Source of the DNA: a virus
IMG/VR virus record: IMGVR_UViG_3300035698_021381
Coordinates: 1 to 52,497 of that record
Reading direction: 5' to 3' (one strand)
DNA length: 52,497 bases
This document shows, in pieces, positions 31,181 to 40,463 of this stretch (position 1 is its first letter; every line of letters starts with the position of its first letter). The notes beneath the pieces were generated by a model, which saw nothing but the letters and a program-made list of their open reading frames with translations, ran no database searches and had not been told where the DNA came from. The translations under genes and the position numbers were made by a program.

Positions 31181-31622
31181 GTTTATTGAATTTGGGTTTT
31201 CTAAAGGTGCTAAGCTAAAACTTCCTGATGGTTTATTAAGGTTGTTTGAAAATACTAGTTCTGATTTTAAAACTTTAAAAAAAATTGACACATATTTAAA
31301 TAATAATACTGTGTCTGCAACAATATCTAAAATAAAAAATGATCCAATGATTTTACCAGATAAGAAAAAAGCTTTGATTGATGCTTTGTTGGGTAAGAGT
31401 CCAGCTCCGTCATCTGATAGAGATTACGGTGTTGGTACAACGTTGGGTGGTTTAGGTATAGGTGGAGCTTTATCTTATTATTTAACTCAAGGTGTGGAGA
31501 ATAAGGTTTTACGAGGTCTCTTATTAGGGGCTGGAACTTTAGGGTCAGGTTACCTGGGAAACTTGTTGTCTAATCAGGACAGTGTAACACCAATTGATCA
31601 AGGTGAACAGAGAGGATATTAA
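31164..31622 (+). CDS. Glycine-zipper virion-block protein (152 aa)
   Basis: ATG 31164 chosen because it gives the family-type N-terminus KFIEFGFSKGAKLKL (motif F12-S-K-G-A16); an upstream TTG/ATG at 31122 would overlap the previous gene fully. The C-terminal half is a Gly-rich membrane-like segment (LGGLGIGGALSYYL, GLLLGAGTLGSGYLG). Probably membrane-active after ejection, or packed in the head. Not recognised. Confidence 0.65.
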   Translation: MNKISKFIEFGFSKGAKLKLPDGLLRLFENTSSDFKTLKKIDTYLNNNTVSATISKIKNDPMILPDKKKALIDALLGKSPAPSSDRDYGVGTTLGGLGIGGALSYYLTQGVENKVLRGLLLGAGTLGSGYLGNLLSNQDSVTPIDQGEQRGY

Positions 31623-31625
31623 ATT

Positions 31626-31997
31626 ATGTTGAATGTTACAGATGAGTTAATGGCTAAATATATATTTATGAAATCTGGGTATGACAGTTCGGGTGCTGAT
31701 CAGTTAGAAAAAGATGCTTCTGTTTTGTCAACCTTGGGTAGTGTTGGTATGGGTGCTGGCAAAGCTATTGTAAATACCGCACCAGCATTGATTAATGTTT
31801 TTAAAGGAGTAGCTGATGCACTTTTAACCGGTATACCAGCGTTAGCATTTTTAGGCGGTGCTGTACCAGGTGGTCTAACATGGTTAGCCCAACGTGGAGA
31901 TAAACTTCAAAATTTAAAACAAGACAAGAAACTTAAGTCTCTAAATGAGCAATTGAGAAAATTGAAAGATGAGGATAGAAATGGATATACTGGGTAA
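31626..31997 (+). CDS. Glycine-zipper virion-block protein (123 aa)
   Basis: N-terminus with L27-E-K-D-A31, then GSVGMGAGKAIVN and a hydrophobic stretch ALLTGIPALAFLGGAVPGG (residues 66-84), and a charged helical end. The next gene starts inside it. Same plan as several neighbours: short helix, motif, glycine-rich membrane segment. Confidence 0.65.
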   Translation: MLNVTDELMAKYIFMKSGYDSSGADQLEKDASVLSTLGSVGMGAGKAIVNTAPALINVFKGVADALLTGIPALAFLGGAVPGGLTWLAQRGDKLQNLKQDKKLKSLNEQLRKLKDEDRNGYTG

Positions 31998-32319
31998 AAA
32001 TTTGGTAGATGAGCTAAATGCCACCAATTATAAGGAAGAAGAGCACAAAAGCTTTATGAAAACTATCAAGGGTACGTTGTCAGAGGATGAGTTTTATTAC
32101 AAATCTTATTCTGGAATATTTGATTTAGATGCTAAACCTGATAAGGAAAAATTTCATAAAATTTTAGATTTGTGTTTAGATGACCCTATTGTCAATAGAA
32201 TTTTAGAACGAGATTCTTTTTGGACCCCCAGTGGATCTAAATTAATGTATATGCTATGGGTGGAAAGACTGGAGAAAGTTAAAAAGGAGGATTTGTTAGA
32301 TGACAACGATGAATCTTAA
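31981..32319 (+). CDS. Hypothetical soluble protein (112 aa)
   Basis: ATG 31981 preceded by GAGGATAGAA. Charged and helical (YKEEEHKSFMKTIKG) with WTPSGSKLMYMLWVERLEK at the end. No motif and no membrane segment, unlike its neighbours, so it may be an assembly helper or chaperone rather than a virion part. Overlaps the genes on both sides. Confidence 0.65.
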   Translation: MDILGKNLVDELNATNYKEEEHKSFMKTIKGTLSEDEFYYKSYSGIFDLDAKPDKEKFHKILDLCLDDPIVNRILERDSFWTPSGSKLMYMLWVERLEKVKKEDLLDDNDES

Positions 32320-32770
32320 TAAGTTAGCCTCGATTACTAGCGCGGAGTTAAATAAGTCAGGTATGACAAAAAATGCTTCTGGCATGTTAGACATACTATT
32401 AAATAAGGAGGTTTTAAAAAATCTTGGGCAGGGCATGTTAACTGGTGGGGCAGGTTATCTTGGTCTTATGGGTTTATCTAACGCTTTAGAAGGCATAGGC
32501 TCTAATATTCTTAAAAGGCCAGAAATGCCAAAATATATAAATGTTGATATTAATAAAGAAGAAGAGCAAGAAAAAAAAGCGGAGTTAGGAGATGTGGGTA
32601 ATCTTGCTGCTTGGGGTGCTGGCGTTCCTCTTGGTGCATTTGGTGCCTATAAAGTTTTAGATTATCTGGATGATTCTAATAGAGACATAGAGCTTGTAAA
32701 TAAGTTAAAAGAGTTAGAAAAGTTGTATGAAAAAAAATTAGATACAAAAAAAAGGATAAATAATGTTTAA
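32300..32770 (+). CDS. Virion-block protein with two LxKxA-like motifs (156 aa)
   Basis: L6-N-K-L-A10 and M22-T-K-N-A26. Two hydrophobic Gly-rich segments follow (GQGMLTGGAGYLGLMGL; LAAWGAGVPLGAFGAYK). GGAGG lies 9 nt before the ATG, inside the previous gene. Ends with a charged coiled-coil tail. Unknown function. Confidence 0.65.
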   Translation: MTTMNLNKLASITSAELNKSGMTKNASGMLDILLNKEVLKNLGQGMLTGGAGYLGLMGLSNALEGIGSNILKRPEMPKYINVDINKEEEQEKKAELGDVGNLAAWGAGVPLGAFGAYKVLDYLDDSNRDIELVNKLKELEKLYEKKLDTKKRINNV

Positions 32771-33359
32771 AACCGCTTTTCAAGAACTAATGAATAAAGA
32801 GAAGATTTATGATAAGAATGTTAGTGATTTAGAAAAGCAATCTATGATAGATAGTTATTATGATGGTTTTTCTAAAGCTGCCAAATCATATTATAAAAAT
32901 AATTTTGATAAAAAACACTTTGTAAAATCAGCAACAACGGGTTTAGATTTACTTTTTTCAGTGTATGGGGCTGCGGTACCGCTAGGTTTTTTATCAACTT
33001 ACTACGGTCTTAAAAATTATTATCCTATACCAGAGCAAGATACTGAAGGTGATTTACCAGAATTAAGAATAATTGATCACGCTAAGAAAAAAAAACAAAC
33101 AGAGATTTTAAATAAAATGTCCTGTTTAAAAAAACAGTCTAATAACTGGTTAGAAAACATTTGGGATAGTACAAAAACTTTAGGTCAAATATTAGTAGCA
33201 CCTTTTAGTGATATACCAAGCTCTGAATTAACACCCTATATAATTTCTGGCTTAGGAGGAATAGGTGTGGCCAGTACGTTGCCTAAGATTTATAATTTAA
33301 TTAAACATAAATATAAAGAAAAGAAGCTTAAAGATGAACAAGTTAAGTCAGGTTCGTAG
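32763..33359 (+). CDS. Virion-block protein with two membrane-like segments (198 aa)
   Basis: F36-S-K-A-A40 within YYDGFSKAAKSYYK, and L23-E-K-Q-S27. Hydrophobic regions at about residues 61-82 (LFSVYGAAVPLGFLSTYYGL) and 160-178 (YIISGLGGIGVASTLPKI). Overlaps both neighbours. Possible internal or ejected membrane protein. Confidence 0.65.
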   Translation: MFKTAFQELMNKEKIYDKNVSDLEKQSMIDSYYDGFSKAAKSYYKNNFDKKHFVKSATTGLDLLFSVYGAAVPLGFLSTYYGLKNYYPIPEQDTEGDLPELRIIDHAKKKKQTEILNKMSCLKKQSNNWLENIWDSTKTLGQILVAPFSDIPSSELTPYIISGLGGIGVASTLPKIYNLIKHKYKEKKLKDEQVKSGS

Positions 33360-33768
33360 ATTAGGTTTTAATGCTGGGTTAAGAAAATATGCTGGGTTAG
33401 GTGGGGCAATAGGTCAGGCTCTCGGTTATGCTGGAGGCAGTTCTCTATTTAGCCAAAATAATGCTAAAAGTTGGAGTGATTCTCTTACTAAGTATATATC
33501 TAACGCCAAATCTAGTGGTGATATACCTTCAGCCAAGCAATTAGCTACTAATATCTTTGACGGTAATCCGGCATGGGGTGGTGAGAATAAAAAGAGTTTT
33601 TTTAATACTGGGGGTATAAAAGGTCAGATATCTCAGCTTGGTAATGAGGCGAAACCATATTATTATGGTACTATGTTTGCAAAACCTATGATTAGTAATA
33701 TTCTAAACACCTTCGGCAGTGGGAATGATAGTGGTAACAGTAGCAGTAATTCCTATAGGAGGTATTGA
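33334..33768 (+). CDS. Tandem virion paralog A (144 aa)
   Basis: First of three tandem paralogs (33334, 33768, 34270). Begins VRRLGFNAGLRKYAG (motif L16-R-K-Y-A20) and ends with PYYYGTMFAKPMISNIL followed by a Ser/Gly/Asn tail. The other two share LGFxxGL, a Q-S-[EQ]-Q segment and PYYxGxMAGQPxI. Middle is Gly-rich (GLGGAIGQALGYAGG). Unknown function. Confidence 0.65.
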   Translation: MNKLSQVRRLGFNAGLRKYAGLGGAIGQALGYAGGSSLFSQNNAKSWSDSLTKYISNAKSSGDIPSAKQLATNIFDGNPAWGGENKKSFFNTGGIKGQISQLGNEAKPYYYGTMFAKPMISNILNTFGSGNDSGNSSSNSYRRY

Positions 33769-34280
33769 TGAAAAATACTGAGATAAATTATGAAATAATT
33801 AAGCTAGGCTTTTCGAATGGGTTAGAGAAAAGATCAGAAAAAAGATTTGGTTTGAGTGAATTTTTTGCACCAGAATCTAAAAACATAAACGTGTCTAACC
33901 AGAAGATTAAAGAATTTCAAAGTCAACAAAAGGGTCCAATAAAACCACTTAAAGCTCCTGAGCCAGGTTTTTATGATAATATTTGGGGAGGTTTTAAATC
34001 AGAAGCTTTACCAGAAACCATGGACAGCCTTGGAAAAATTTATACAAACATTGAAAGGCGTTTTACTAAAGATATAGAGTCAGCAGCTAGCAGCCTTGGT
34101 AGCTCAGCTAAAAAAAATATAGCCCCTTATTATATGGGTTTTATGGCCGGGCAACCCGCTATTCAAAGTCTAACAAATTCTTTATTTAAGCCTAGTTCAG
34201 GCTCTGGACAAAATTCTACTCAAGGTGAATATACAAATCCTTATCAAGGCATTTCTAAGGGGTTTAAACGTGGGACATAA
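33768..34280 (+). CDS. Tandem virion paralog B (170 aa)
   Basis: ATG 33768 chosen for AGGAGG 5 nt upstream (a TTG at 33765 is too close). IIKLGFSNGLEKRSEKR carries the motif L19-E-K-R-S23; then IKEFQSQQKGP and, near the end, APYYMGFMAGQPAIQSL, both shared with paralog C. Ser-rich tail. The gene overlaps the next one. Confidence 0.65.
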   Translation: MKNTEINYEIIKLGFSNGLEKRSEKRFGLSEFFAPESKNINVSNQKIKEFQSQQKGPIKPLKAPEPGFYDNIWGGFKSEALPETMDSLGKIYTNIERRFTKDIESAASSLGSSAKKNIAPYYMGFMAGQPAIQSLTNSLFKPSSGSGQNSTQGEYTNPYQGISKGFKRGT

Positions 34281-34791
34281 TATCAATGTTGTACAACTTG
34301 GATTTCAGAAAGGTTTGGACAACGGTTTTGAGAAAAATTCTGGAATAGGCCGTATGTTAGGCACAAATGAGTTGCTGCAACCCCAACCCCATAATGTTGG
34401 AGTTTCTAGTGAAAATATGGCTAAATTTCAAAGTGAGCAGAGTGGGTTATCAACCAATAAAGGTTTCGCTAACTCAGCTGGCAAAAGTCTAGGTAAAGCT
34501 TTTAAAAAAAATATTTTACCAGAGCTTAGCAAAACCATGGAGAGTCAACTTTCAACGTATAGCTCAGATTTTATTGAGGAACTTAAGACGAAATTTGAGG
34601 GTTTTGGTCAAAAGGTTAAACAAGATGTTTCACCTTACTATCTTGGCATGATGGCCGGTCAGCCTTTGATATCGAGTATGCTAAGTTCTTCTAACAAAAG
34701 TTCTGGTAAGTCTAGTGTTGGGCCTAGTGTGTTAAATAACGCTAAGTATTTAAAATCAACGTACGCTGATAATTTTAAAAGAGGGTTTTAA
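34270..34791 (+). CDS. Tandem virion paralog C (173 aa)
   Basis: GTG start at 34270 with AAGGGG upstream, giving GHNINVVQLGFQKGLDNGFE and motif F20-E-K-N-S24. NMAKFQSEQSG and SPYYLGMMAGQPLISSM match paralog B. The overlap start inside paralog B and the GTG codon suggest reduced or coupled expression. Confidence 0.6.
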   Translation: MGHNINVVQLGFQKGLDNGFEKNSGIGRMLGTNELLQPQPHNVGVSSENMAKFQSEQSGLSTNKGFANSAGKSLGKAFKKNILPELSKTMESQLSTYSSDFIEELKTKFEGFGQKVKQDVSPYYLGMMAGQPLISSMLSSSNKSSGKSSVGPSVLNNAKYLKSTYADNFKRGF

Positions 34792-34793
34792 TT

Positions 34794-35195
34794 ATGTTTG
34801 AAAAAGTAAGTTTGGCTACTCTTATGGATATAGTTCTGGAAAAGAACGCTTTTGTTTCTAAGTATGATGTGATAGGCCCTATTATAGGCTCTATAATAGG
34901 TAGTACCATGGCTAACCCTGGCATGGGCTGGGAAGGAGCAGGTGTGGGAGCTGTTAAAGGATTAGGTATTGATTTAGGCGCTGTGATAGGAGGCGATTTA
35001 GGTAAAGGCATAGGGGACATAGGTGGAAAAATTTCTGACTCCTTAAATAAAAGAAAGCATGTTGAAGGTGGCTGGCCTGCTATAGGTGGGGGTTTAACTG
35101 GATTAGGTATAGGTGCCTATGCAGGATATAGAACATCTAACGCTTTAATAAAACTGTTAATAGGCCAAGGTAAGTATGATCAAATTTTTGATTAA
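34794..35195 (+). CDS. Glycine-zipper virion-block protein (133 aa)
   Basis: Motif L15-E-K-N-A19, then an extended Gly/Ile zipper (IGPIIGSIIGSTMANPGMG, GLGIDLGAVIGGDLGKG) and GGLTGLGIGAYAGYRTSNAL. The pattern (GxxxG repeats) is that of membrane-inserting or self-assembling helices. Last gene before the RNA polymerase fusion, 11 nt away. Confidence 0.65.
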   Translation: MFEKVSLATLMDIVLEKNAFVSKYDVIGPIIGSIIGSTMANPGMGWEGAGVGAVKGLGIDLGAVIGGDLGKGIGDIGGKISDSLNKRKHVEGGWPAIGGGLTGLGIGAYAGYRTSNALIKLLIGQGKYDQIFD

Positions 35196-35206
35196 GGTTT
35201 ATAATT

Positions 35207-38200
35207 ATGAAACTTAGGGATTTTGATGACATTCCGCAAATAAGAAAAAATATTTATAGCTCTGTAGAAGAAGGTTTTGAAGGTCGTGAATTTGAAGGTA
35301 AATATGTTAAACTTAGAATAAAAGATCCAAAAGTTATACATAAAGAGTATACAAAAAAGGATGAAAAAAACGCAAAATTAAATGATTTGAGTTTAACGGT
35401 TCCTGTAAAAGGTACAATTGAGCTACTGGATAAGAATACTAACGAGGTCATGCAAAAGCGTAAGATGACTTTGGGTAGGTTACCCTATATGACTAATAAA
35501 TTTGGAACCTTTATCTCAAATGGCACAGATTTTGCTGTAGCCAATCAAATGAGGTTATTACCTGGGACGTATACTAGAGTTAAGCAAGATGGTAATATAG
35601 AAACCCAGTTTAATGTGCAGGGTGCCATGGGATTTAGATTAGGTTTAAACCCAGAAAAAAACACTTTTCATATACAAGCGGGCAATAACAAACTACCGTT
35701 ATATCCCTTCCTAAAACACACTGGCATTTCAGATGAAGAGTTAGACGAAGTCTGGGGTAGTGAGCTATTAAATAAAAATAAAAGTGATAGTACTGTGCCT
35801 GTATCAAGGTTATATAAGAAGCTTAAAGGTTATAATGCTAAAGATGATATACCGTTATCTGAACAAAGCTATGAGATTTTAGAAGAGTTTAAAAAATTAA
35901 AAATGGATCCTAAAGTTAATATGTTAAATTTAGGCAAACCTTATGATCAAGTTGAACCAAGAACATTATTAGACTCTAGTAAAAAGATTTTGGATGTGTT
36001 CCAAGGAAAAAAAAAGCCTGATGATAGAGACTCTTTGGTATATAAAAGTTTTCATGGAGTGGAAGACTTTATAAAAGAGCGCATCAATAAAGATGCTGGC
36101 CGAATAGGTAAAGCTTTAGCATATAAAATGGATACTAAAAAAGATTTAAGTAAGGTTCCATCTGGATATTTTAATTCTTATTTGCAACAATTATTAAAAG
36201 GTGATAGTCGGGCATTCCCAGTTTCAGAAATAAATCCTCTTGAACCATACGAAATGCTTTTTAAAAATATAGTTACGGGTGAAGGTGGAATAGGAAATCT
36301 AGATATGGTTACTATGGACTCTAGAAATGTACACCCTTCTCAATTTGGATTTATAGATCCTGTTCGTGGACCAGAGTCCGATAGAATGGGTATAGATACT
36401 AGAATGGCAATAGGTACTAAAAAAGGTGATGACAAAAAAATCTATGCTCCTTTTATCAATAATAAAACTAATAAGGTTGAATATTTAAATCCACAAGAAT
36501 CATATAGTAAAAAAATAGGGTTTCCTTTACATAATACTAAATATAAAAAAAAATTATATTATTTTGAAGATGGTGATTTTAAATCAACAAAAAATAAAAA
36601 AGATTTTGATTATGTGATACCAGATATGAAATATATGTGGGGTATGTACAGTAATCTTGTTCCCGGTAAAAACGGTGTTCAAAATAACAGACTTATGATG
36701 GCCGGGAAAGCTTTATCAGACACTCTTCCTTTTGTAGAGGCTGAAGCTCCAATCGTTAGAAACAAAATGGCTGAGAATGAAGATTTTGAGACATTTTATG
36801 GGAATAAGGTGTTATCTGAAACTACGCCTATAAAAGGTGTGGTCAAAACTCTTGATAAAGATTTTATAACCATAACAGGTGAAGATGGCAAAGACATTGA
36901 TATTGATTTATTTAATGAGTATCCTTTATCTAGAAAAACTGGACTACAAAACACGGCGGTTATAAAAGTTGGGGATTCTGTAAGTAAAGGTCAAGTTATA
37001 GCCAAAAGTAATTTTACAGATGATAATGGCACCTTATCTGTAGGTAAGCATTTTAACACCGCTTATCTTCCATTTAGAGGGATGACTTTTGAAGATGCTA
37101 TAGTTATATCTGAAGATGCATCTAAAAAACTTACATCAGAGCAAGTGATTAAATTTGAATTACCTTTGGACAACACTACTCAAATAACTAAAAACAACTA
37201 CATGGGTCAATTTCCAACAATATATGATAAAGAACAGTTTAGCACTGTTGAGTCCACAGGCATTAGAAAAAAAGGGGCTACTGTCAAAAAAGGTGACCCT
37301 TTAATTTTAGGAATAAAGGAAAAAACCTTATCTAGTACTGATTTAGCTTTTGGAAAATTACATAAAAATTTAGAAAATAAATTTGATGACGTTACGATAG
37401 AATGGGATCATGAAGAACCTGGAGAGGTCATGGAAACTATTATCACGGGTAAAAAAGCTAAGGTTATTATAAAAACTAAAACTCCTGCAAAAGTGGGAGA
37501 CAAATTGTCAGGAAGATATGGTAATAAAGGTGTTATATCTGCTATTTTTCCTAGAAAAGAAATGCCTCTGATATCTAGGACTGGTGAACATCTAGACATG
37601 ATTGTTAATAATGTTGGCACAGTGAGTAGACAAAATCCATTTCATGTACTAGAAGGATTACTTGGTAAAATAGGTAAAGAAAAAAATAAAATTTATAGAG
37701 TACCTGGTTTTTCTCAAGGTAATTTAAACGATTTTGTTGCTAAGGAGTTGAAAACAAATAATTTACCAGGTCAAGAAAAATTAATAGACCCTGAGTTAGG
37801 CGAGCTAAAATCTTTAGTTACATATCCTTACGTTTATAAATTAAGTAAGATGTCAGAAACCACTTTAGGTTCCAGAGGTCTTGGTGCGTATACATCAGAT
37901 ATGCAACCTTTAAAAGGGACGTTACATGGCGCCTCAGCAGGAACTATAGATTTGGGTTTAGATGGTCTTCCTCTTAAGCTTAAGAAAGCAGAAGGTGGGG
38001 CAGTTAGGATTGGGGCTGACTTATTACCCCAATTATTATCACACGGGGCTCGCCACAATTTAAAAGAAATTTCTACAGTAAAAGGTCAGAAAAATGACGA
38101 ATATTGGAGAGCTTTAAAATTAGGTTATCCTTTGCCTACTCCTGAGACACCGTTTGTGTATAAAAAATTTGAATCTATGCTAAAAGCTTCTGGTGTAGAT

Positions 38201-39646
38201 GTGAATAAGACTGGGGGCATAATCAATATTTCTCCCATAACGAATACTGATATAGATAAACTCTCAAATGGACCAGTTAGGAATTCAAGATTTATCAGAG
38301 CTAAAGATTTACAACCTGAAAAAGGTGGTCTTTTTGATTTTGGTATAACAGGTGGTCCTCATGGTGAGAAATGGTCACACATAGATTTGGCTGGGCAATT
38401 TCCTAACCCAGCAATGGAAGATTCTATAAAAACTATTTTAGATCTTAAAACCAAAGACTATTATGATGTTATATCAGGTAAAAAAACATTAAAAGATGCT
38501 CAAGAAGGTTTTATAAAAAGTTCAAGTTTCACAGATATGAAAACGGCTTTGGATAGTATTGATGTAGATTCAGAAATAAATAATCTCAAATCTCAAATAC
38601 CGACATTAAAAAAAACTTATAAAAATCACGCAATAAAAAAATTAAAATATTTAATAGGCATTAAAAATTCTGGGAAAGATCTTGGTGATCTGATGCTAAC
38701 AAAATTTCCAGTGATACCTCCAATATTTAGACCCGTTGTTATGATGCCTGATAAAGAAGGTGCTATTGTATCGGACGCCAACAAGTTGTATAGGGACTTA
38801 TTTTATGCAAATGATGTTTTAAAAGATTTAAAATCTGAAAACTTATCTGAAATAGATCTTGTTGATGAGAAGTTAAATGTGTATAATAGTATGAAAGCTG
38901 TGTCAGGATTAAGTGACCCTATAAGTGTTAAAAATAAAGAAACAGATGTTAAAGGTTTTATAAAAAAAATTACTGGAAAACAACCTAAAACTGGTTATTT
39001 TTTTGAAAAAGTTTTATCTAAAGCTCAAGACTTATCAGGTAGAGGTGTTGTTATTCCTGACTCAAGATTGGAGCTTGATCAAATTGGTATTCCAGAGGAT
39101 AAAGCTTGGAAAGAATATGAACCTTTCATAGTTAGAGACCTTGTTACTAAACGAGGAATACCAGCTTTAGATGCAGATAAACTTATTAAGGCTCGTGACA
39201 TTTTAGCTAAGTCCTCATTAGATAATGTTATGAAAGAAATCCCTATGATACTTAATAGGGCACCTTCTCTACATAGATATTCAATAATGGCGTTTAACCC
39301 TAAAATAAATGATCATGACGCTATTTCGGTTTCACCACCTATAGTAGGGCCATATGGTATGGATTTTGATGGTGACACGGCTCAAACATTTGTACCAGGG
39401 AGTTTGATATCTGCGCGTGAAGCAAAAGATAAAATGTTTCCTACTAAAAATTTATTTTCTATTAAAACATATAATGCTCACTATTTACCTCCGCATACAG
39501 ATATATTAGGTCTCTATGGGGCCACATCTAAAAAAGCTAAGGGCACAGCTATTAAGTATACCTCCTTAGTAGATGTAAAAAAAGATTTAGAATCTGGAAA
39601 AATAAATTATGATACAAACATAGATTTTGACGTGGAAAGGTTATAA
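35207..39646 (+). CDS. RNA polymerase: beta fused to N-terminal half of beta-prime
   Basis: 1479 residues. Beta features in order: LGRLPYMTNKFGTFISNGTD (residues 90-110), HFNTAYLPFRGMTFEDAIVI near 617, GDKLSGRYGNKGVISAIFP near 765 and EMP following. Beta-prime features then appear in the same chain: GLFDFGITGGPHGEKW, LNRAPSLHRYSIMAF, and the catalytic YGMDFDGDTAQTF with DFDGD at 1386-1390, which holds the metal-binding Asp residues. It ends 90 residues later. The rest of beta-prime is at 41099. The beta-prime N-terminal zinc finger is not seen. The location among tagged virion proteins suggests a virion polymerase, as in phiKZ-type phages; a late polymerase is the alternative. No alpha, omega or sigma gene is visible. 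Confidence 0.92.
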   Translation: MKLRDFDDIPQIRKNIYSSVEEGFEGREFEGKYVKLRIKDPKVIHKEYTKKDEKNAKLNDLSLTVPVKGTIELLDKNTNEVMQKRKMTLGRLPYMTNKFGTFISNGTDFAVANQMRLLPGTYTRVKQDGNIETQFNVQGAMGFRLGLNPEKNTFHIQAGNNKLPLYPFLKHTGISDEELDEVWGSELLNKNKSDSTVPVSRLYKKLKGYNAKDDIPLSEQSYEILEEFKKLKMDPKVNMLNLGKPYDQVEPRTLLDSSKKILDVFQGKKKPDDRDSLVYKSFHGVEDFIKERINKDAGRIGKALAYKMDTKKDLSKVPSGYFNSYLQQLLKGDSRAFPVSEINPLEPYEMLFKNIVTGEGGIGNLDMVTMDSRNVHPSQFGFIDPVRGPESDRMGIDTRMAIGTKKGDDKKIYAPFINNKTNKVEYLNPQESYSKKIGFPLHNTKYKKKLYYFEDGDFKSTKNKKDFDYVIPDMKYMWGMYSNLVPGKNGVQNNRLMMAGKALSDTLPFVEAEAPIVRNKMAENEDFETFYGNKVLSETTPIKGVVKTLDKDFITITGEDGKDIDIDLFNEYPLSRKTGLQNTAVIKVGDSVSKGQVIAKSNFTDDNGTLSVGKHFNTAYLPFRGMTFEDAIVISEDASKKLTSEQVIKFELPLDNTTQITKNNYMGQFPTIYDKEQFSTVESTGIRKKGATVKKGDPLILGIKEKTLSSTDLAFGKLHKNLENKFDDVTIEWDHEEPGEVMETIITGKKAKVIIKTKTPAKVGDKLSGRYGNKGVISAIFPRKEMPLISRTGEHLDMIVNNVGTVSRQNPFHVLEGLLGKIGKEKNKIYRVPGFSQGNLNDFVAKELKTNNLPGQEKLIDPELGELKSLVTYPYVYKLSKMSETTLGSRGLGAYTSDMQPLKGTLHGASAGTIDLGLDGLPLKLKKAEGGAVRIGADLLPQLLSHGARHNLKEISTVKGQKNDEYWRALKLGYPLPTPETPFVYKKFESMLKASGVDVNKTGGIINISPITNTDIDKLSNGPVRNSRFIRAKDLQPEKGGLFDFGITGGPHGEKWSHIDLAGQFPNPAMEDSIKTILDLKTKDYYDVISGKKTLKDAQEGFIKSSSFTDMKTALDSIDVDSEINNLKSQIPTLKKTYKNHAIKKLKYLIGIKNSGKDLGDLMLTKFPVIPPIFRPVVMMPDKEGAIVSDANKLYRDLFYANDVLKDLKSENLSEIDLVDEKLNVYNSMKAVSGLSDPISVKNKETDVKGFIKKITGKQPKTGYFFEKVLSKAQDLSGRGVVIPDSRLELDQIGIPEDKAWKEYEPFIVRDLVTKRGIPALDADKLIKARDILAKSSLDNVMKEIPMILNRAPSLHRYSIMAFNPKINDHDAISVSPPIVGPYGMDFDGDTAQTFVPGSLISAREAKDKMFPTKNLFSIKTYNAHYLPPHTDILGLYGATSKKAKGTAIKYTSLVDVKKDLESGKINYDTNIDFDVERL

Positions 39647-39648
39647 TA

Positions 39649-40452
39649 ATGAGTATAACGAGTAACGCAGTTGATTTTATAGCTGACAATTGGAAACCTT
39701 TGGCTTTCACAACGGTTGGTCTTATTGCTACAAAAATTGGCAAAGACTATCTATTAAATAGCATTAATAAAAATATGAAGAATCCTAGTTTTAATATAAC
39801 TAATACAAACGATATTATAAAAGAAATTAAGAATGATGCCGGGTTAAACGAGGTTCCACATTCTAAATCTAGTATTTTAAATAACGCTTTTTATATTGCT
39901 CCAAATACTATTCCTGATTCTGAAATAGGATCTTGGAAAGAATTGTCTCAGAATAAGCTGTTGTCAGACAACGTGGCAGATAAAGAAGAAGGTTTAGTTA
40001 TTAATAAAATTATTGATTATTCTAAGAATAAAAAGGGTGGTATATTGATAGGTGACAGATTTAATAATCCGTATGTAGTAGCACATGAACTGGGACATGC
40101 TAAGATTGAAAATGAAGGTGGAGTATATAAATTTTTGCAAGATTATTCAAGACCAACCAGAAACGTGGGGATAGGTGTGTTAATGGGGAGCATAGTTCCA
40201 GTTTTAACAGGGCATCACGATTTCGCAAAAGCTATGTTTGGTGCTGGTGGATTATTAATGAGTACTGGAGCAGTAGGTAAAGCTGCATATGAACATAAAG
40301 CCAACAGTATTGCTGAAGACTTATTAAAGAGCAAGGTTATTCAAAAAAAAGCTAAAGATTTAGGTGTGGATACTTTAACAAAATCTTGGGGTGTTTATCT
40401 TACACAAGGTATTAAAGACACATTACCTTTGGCAACATCCATAATTTTTTAA
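39649..40452 (+). CDS. Membrane-associated M48-like metallopeptidase
   Basis: 267 residues. HELGH at 146-150 is the zinc-binding, catalytic HExxH, and YEHKANSIAEDLL (Glu215) looks like the third ligand in the E-x-x-A-[DN] arrangement of M48-type gluzincins. One hydrophobic segment precedes it (about 17-30) and one or two lie between the ligands (GVLMGSIVPVL, GAGGLLMSTGAVG), also M48-like. It starts 2 nt after the polymerase fusion and separates the two polymerase genes. Possible jobs: processing virion proteins or opening the host envelope or membrane proteins at entry. Its place in the virion is inferred. Confidence 0.75.
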   Translation: MSITSNAVDFIADNWKPLAFTTVGLIATKIGKDYLLNSINKNMKNPSFNITNTNDIIKEIKNDAGLNEVPHSKSSILNNAFYIAPNTIPDSEIGSWKELSQNKLLSDNVADKEEGLVINKIIDYSKNKKGGILIGDRFNNPYVVAHELGHAKIENEGGVYKFLQDYSRPTRNVGIGVLMGSIVPVLTGHHDFAKAMFGAGGLLMSTGAVGKAAYEHKANSIAEDLLKSKVIQKKAKDLGVDTLTKSWGVYLTQGIKDTLPLATSIIF

Positions 40453-40463
40453 AAGGATTTAAT

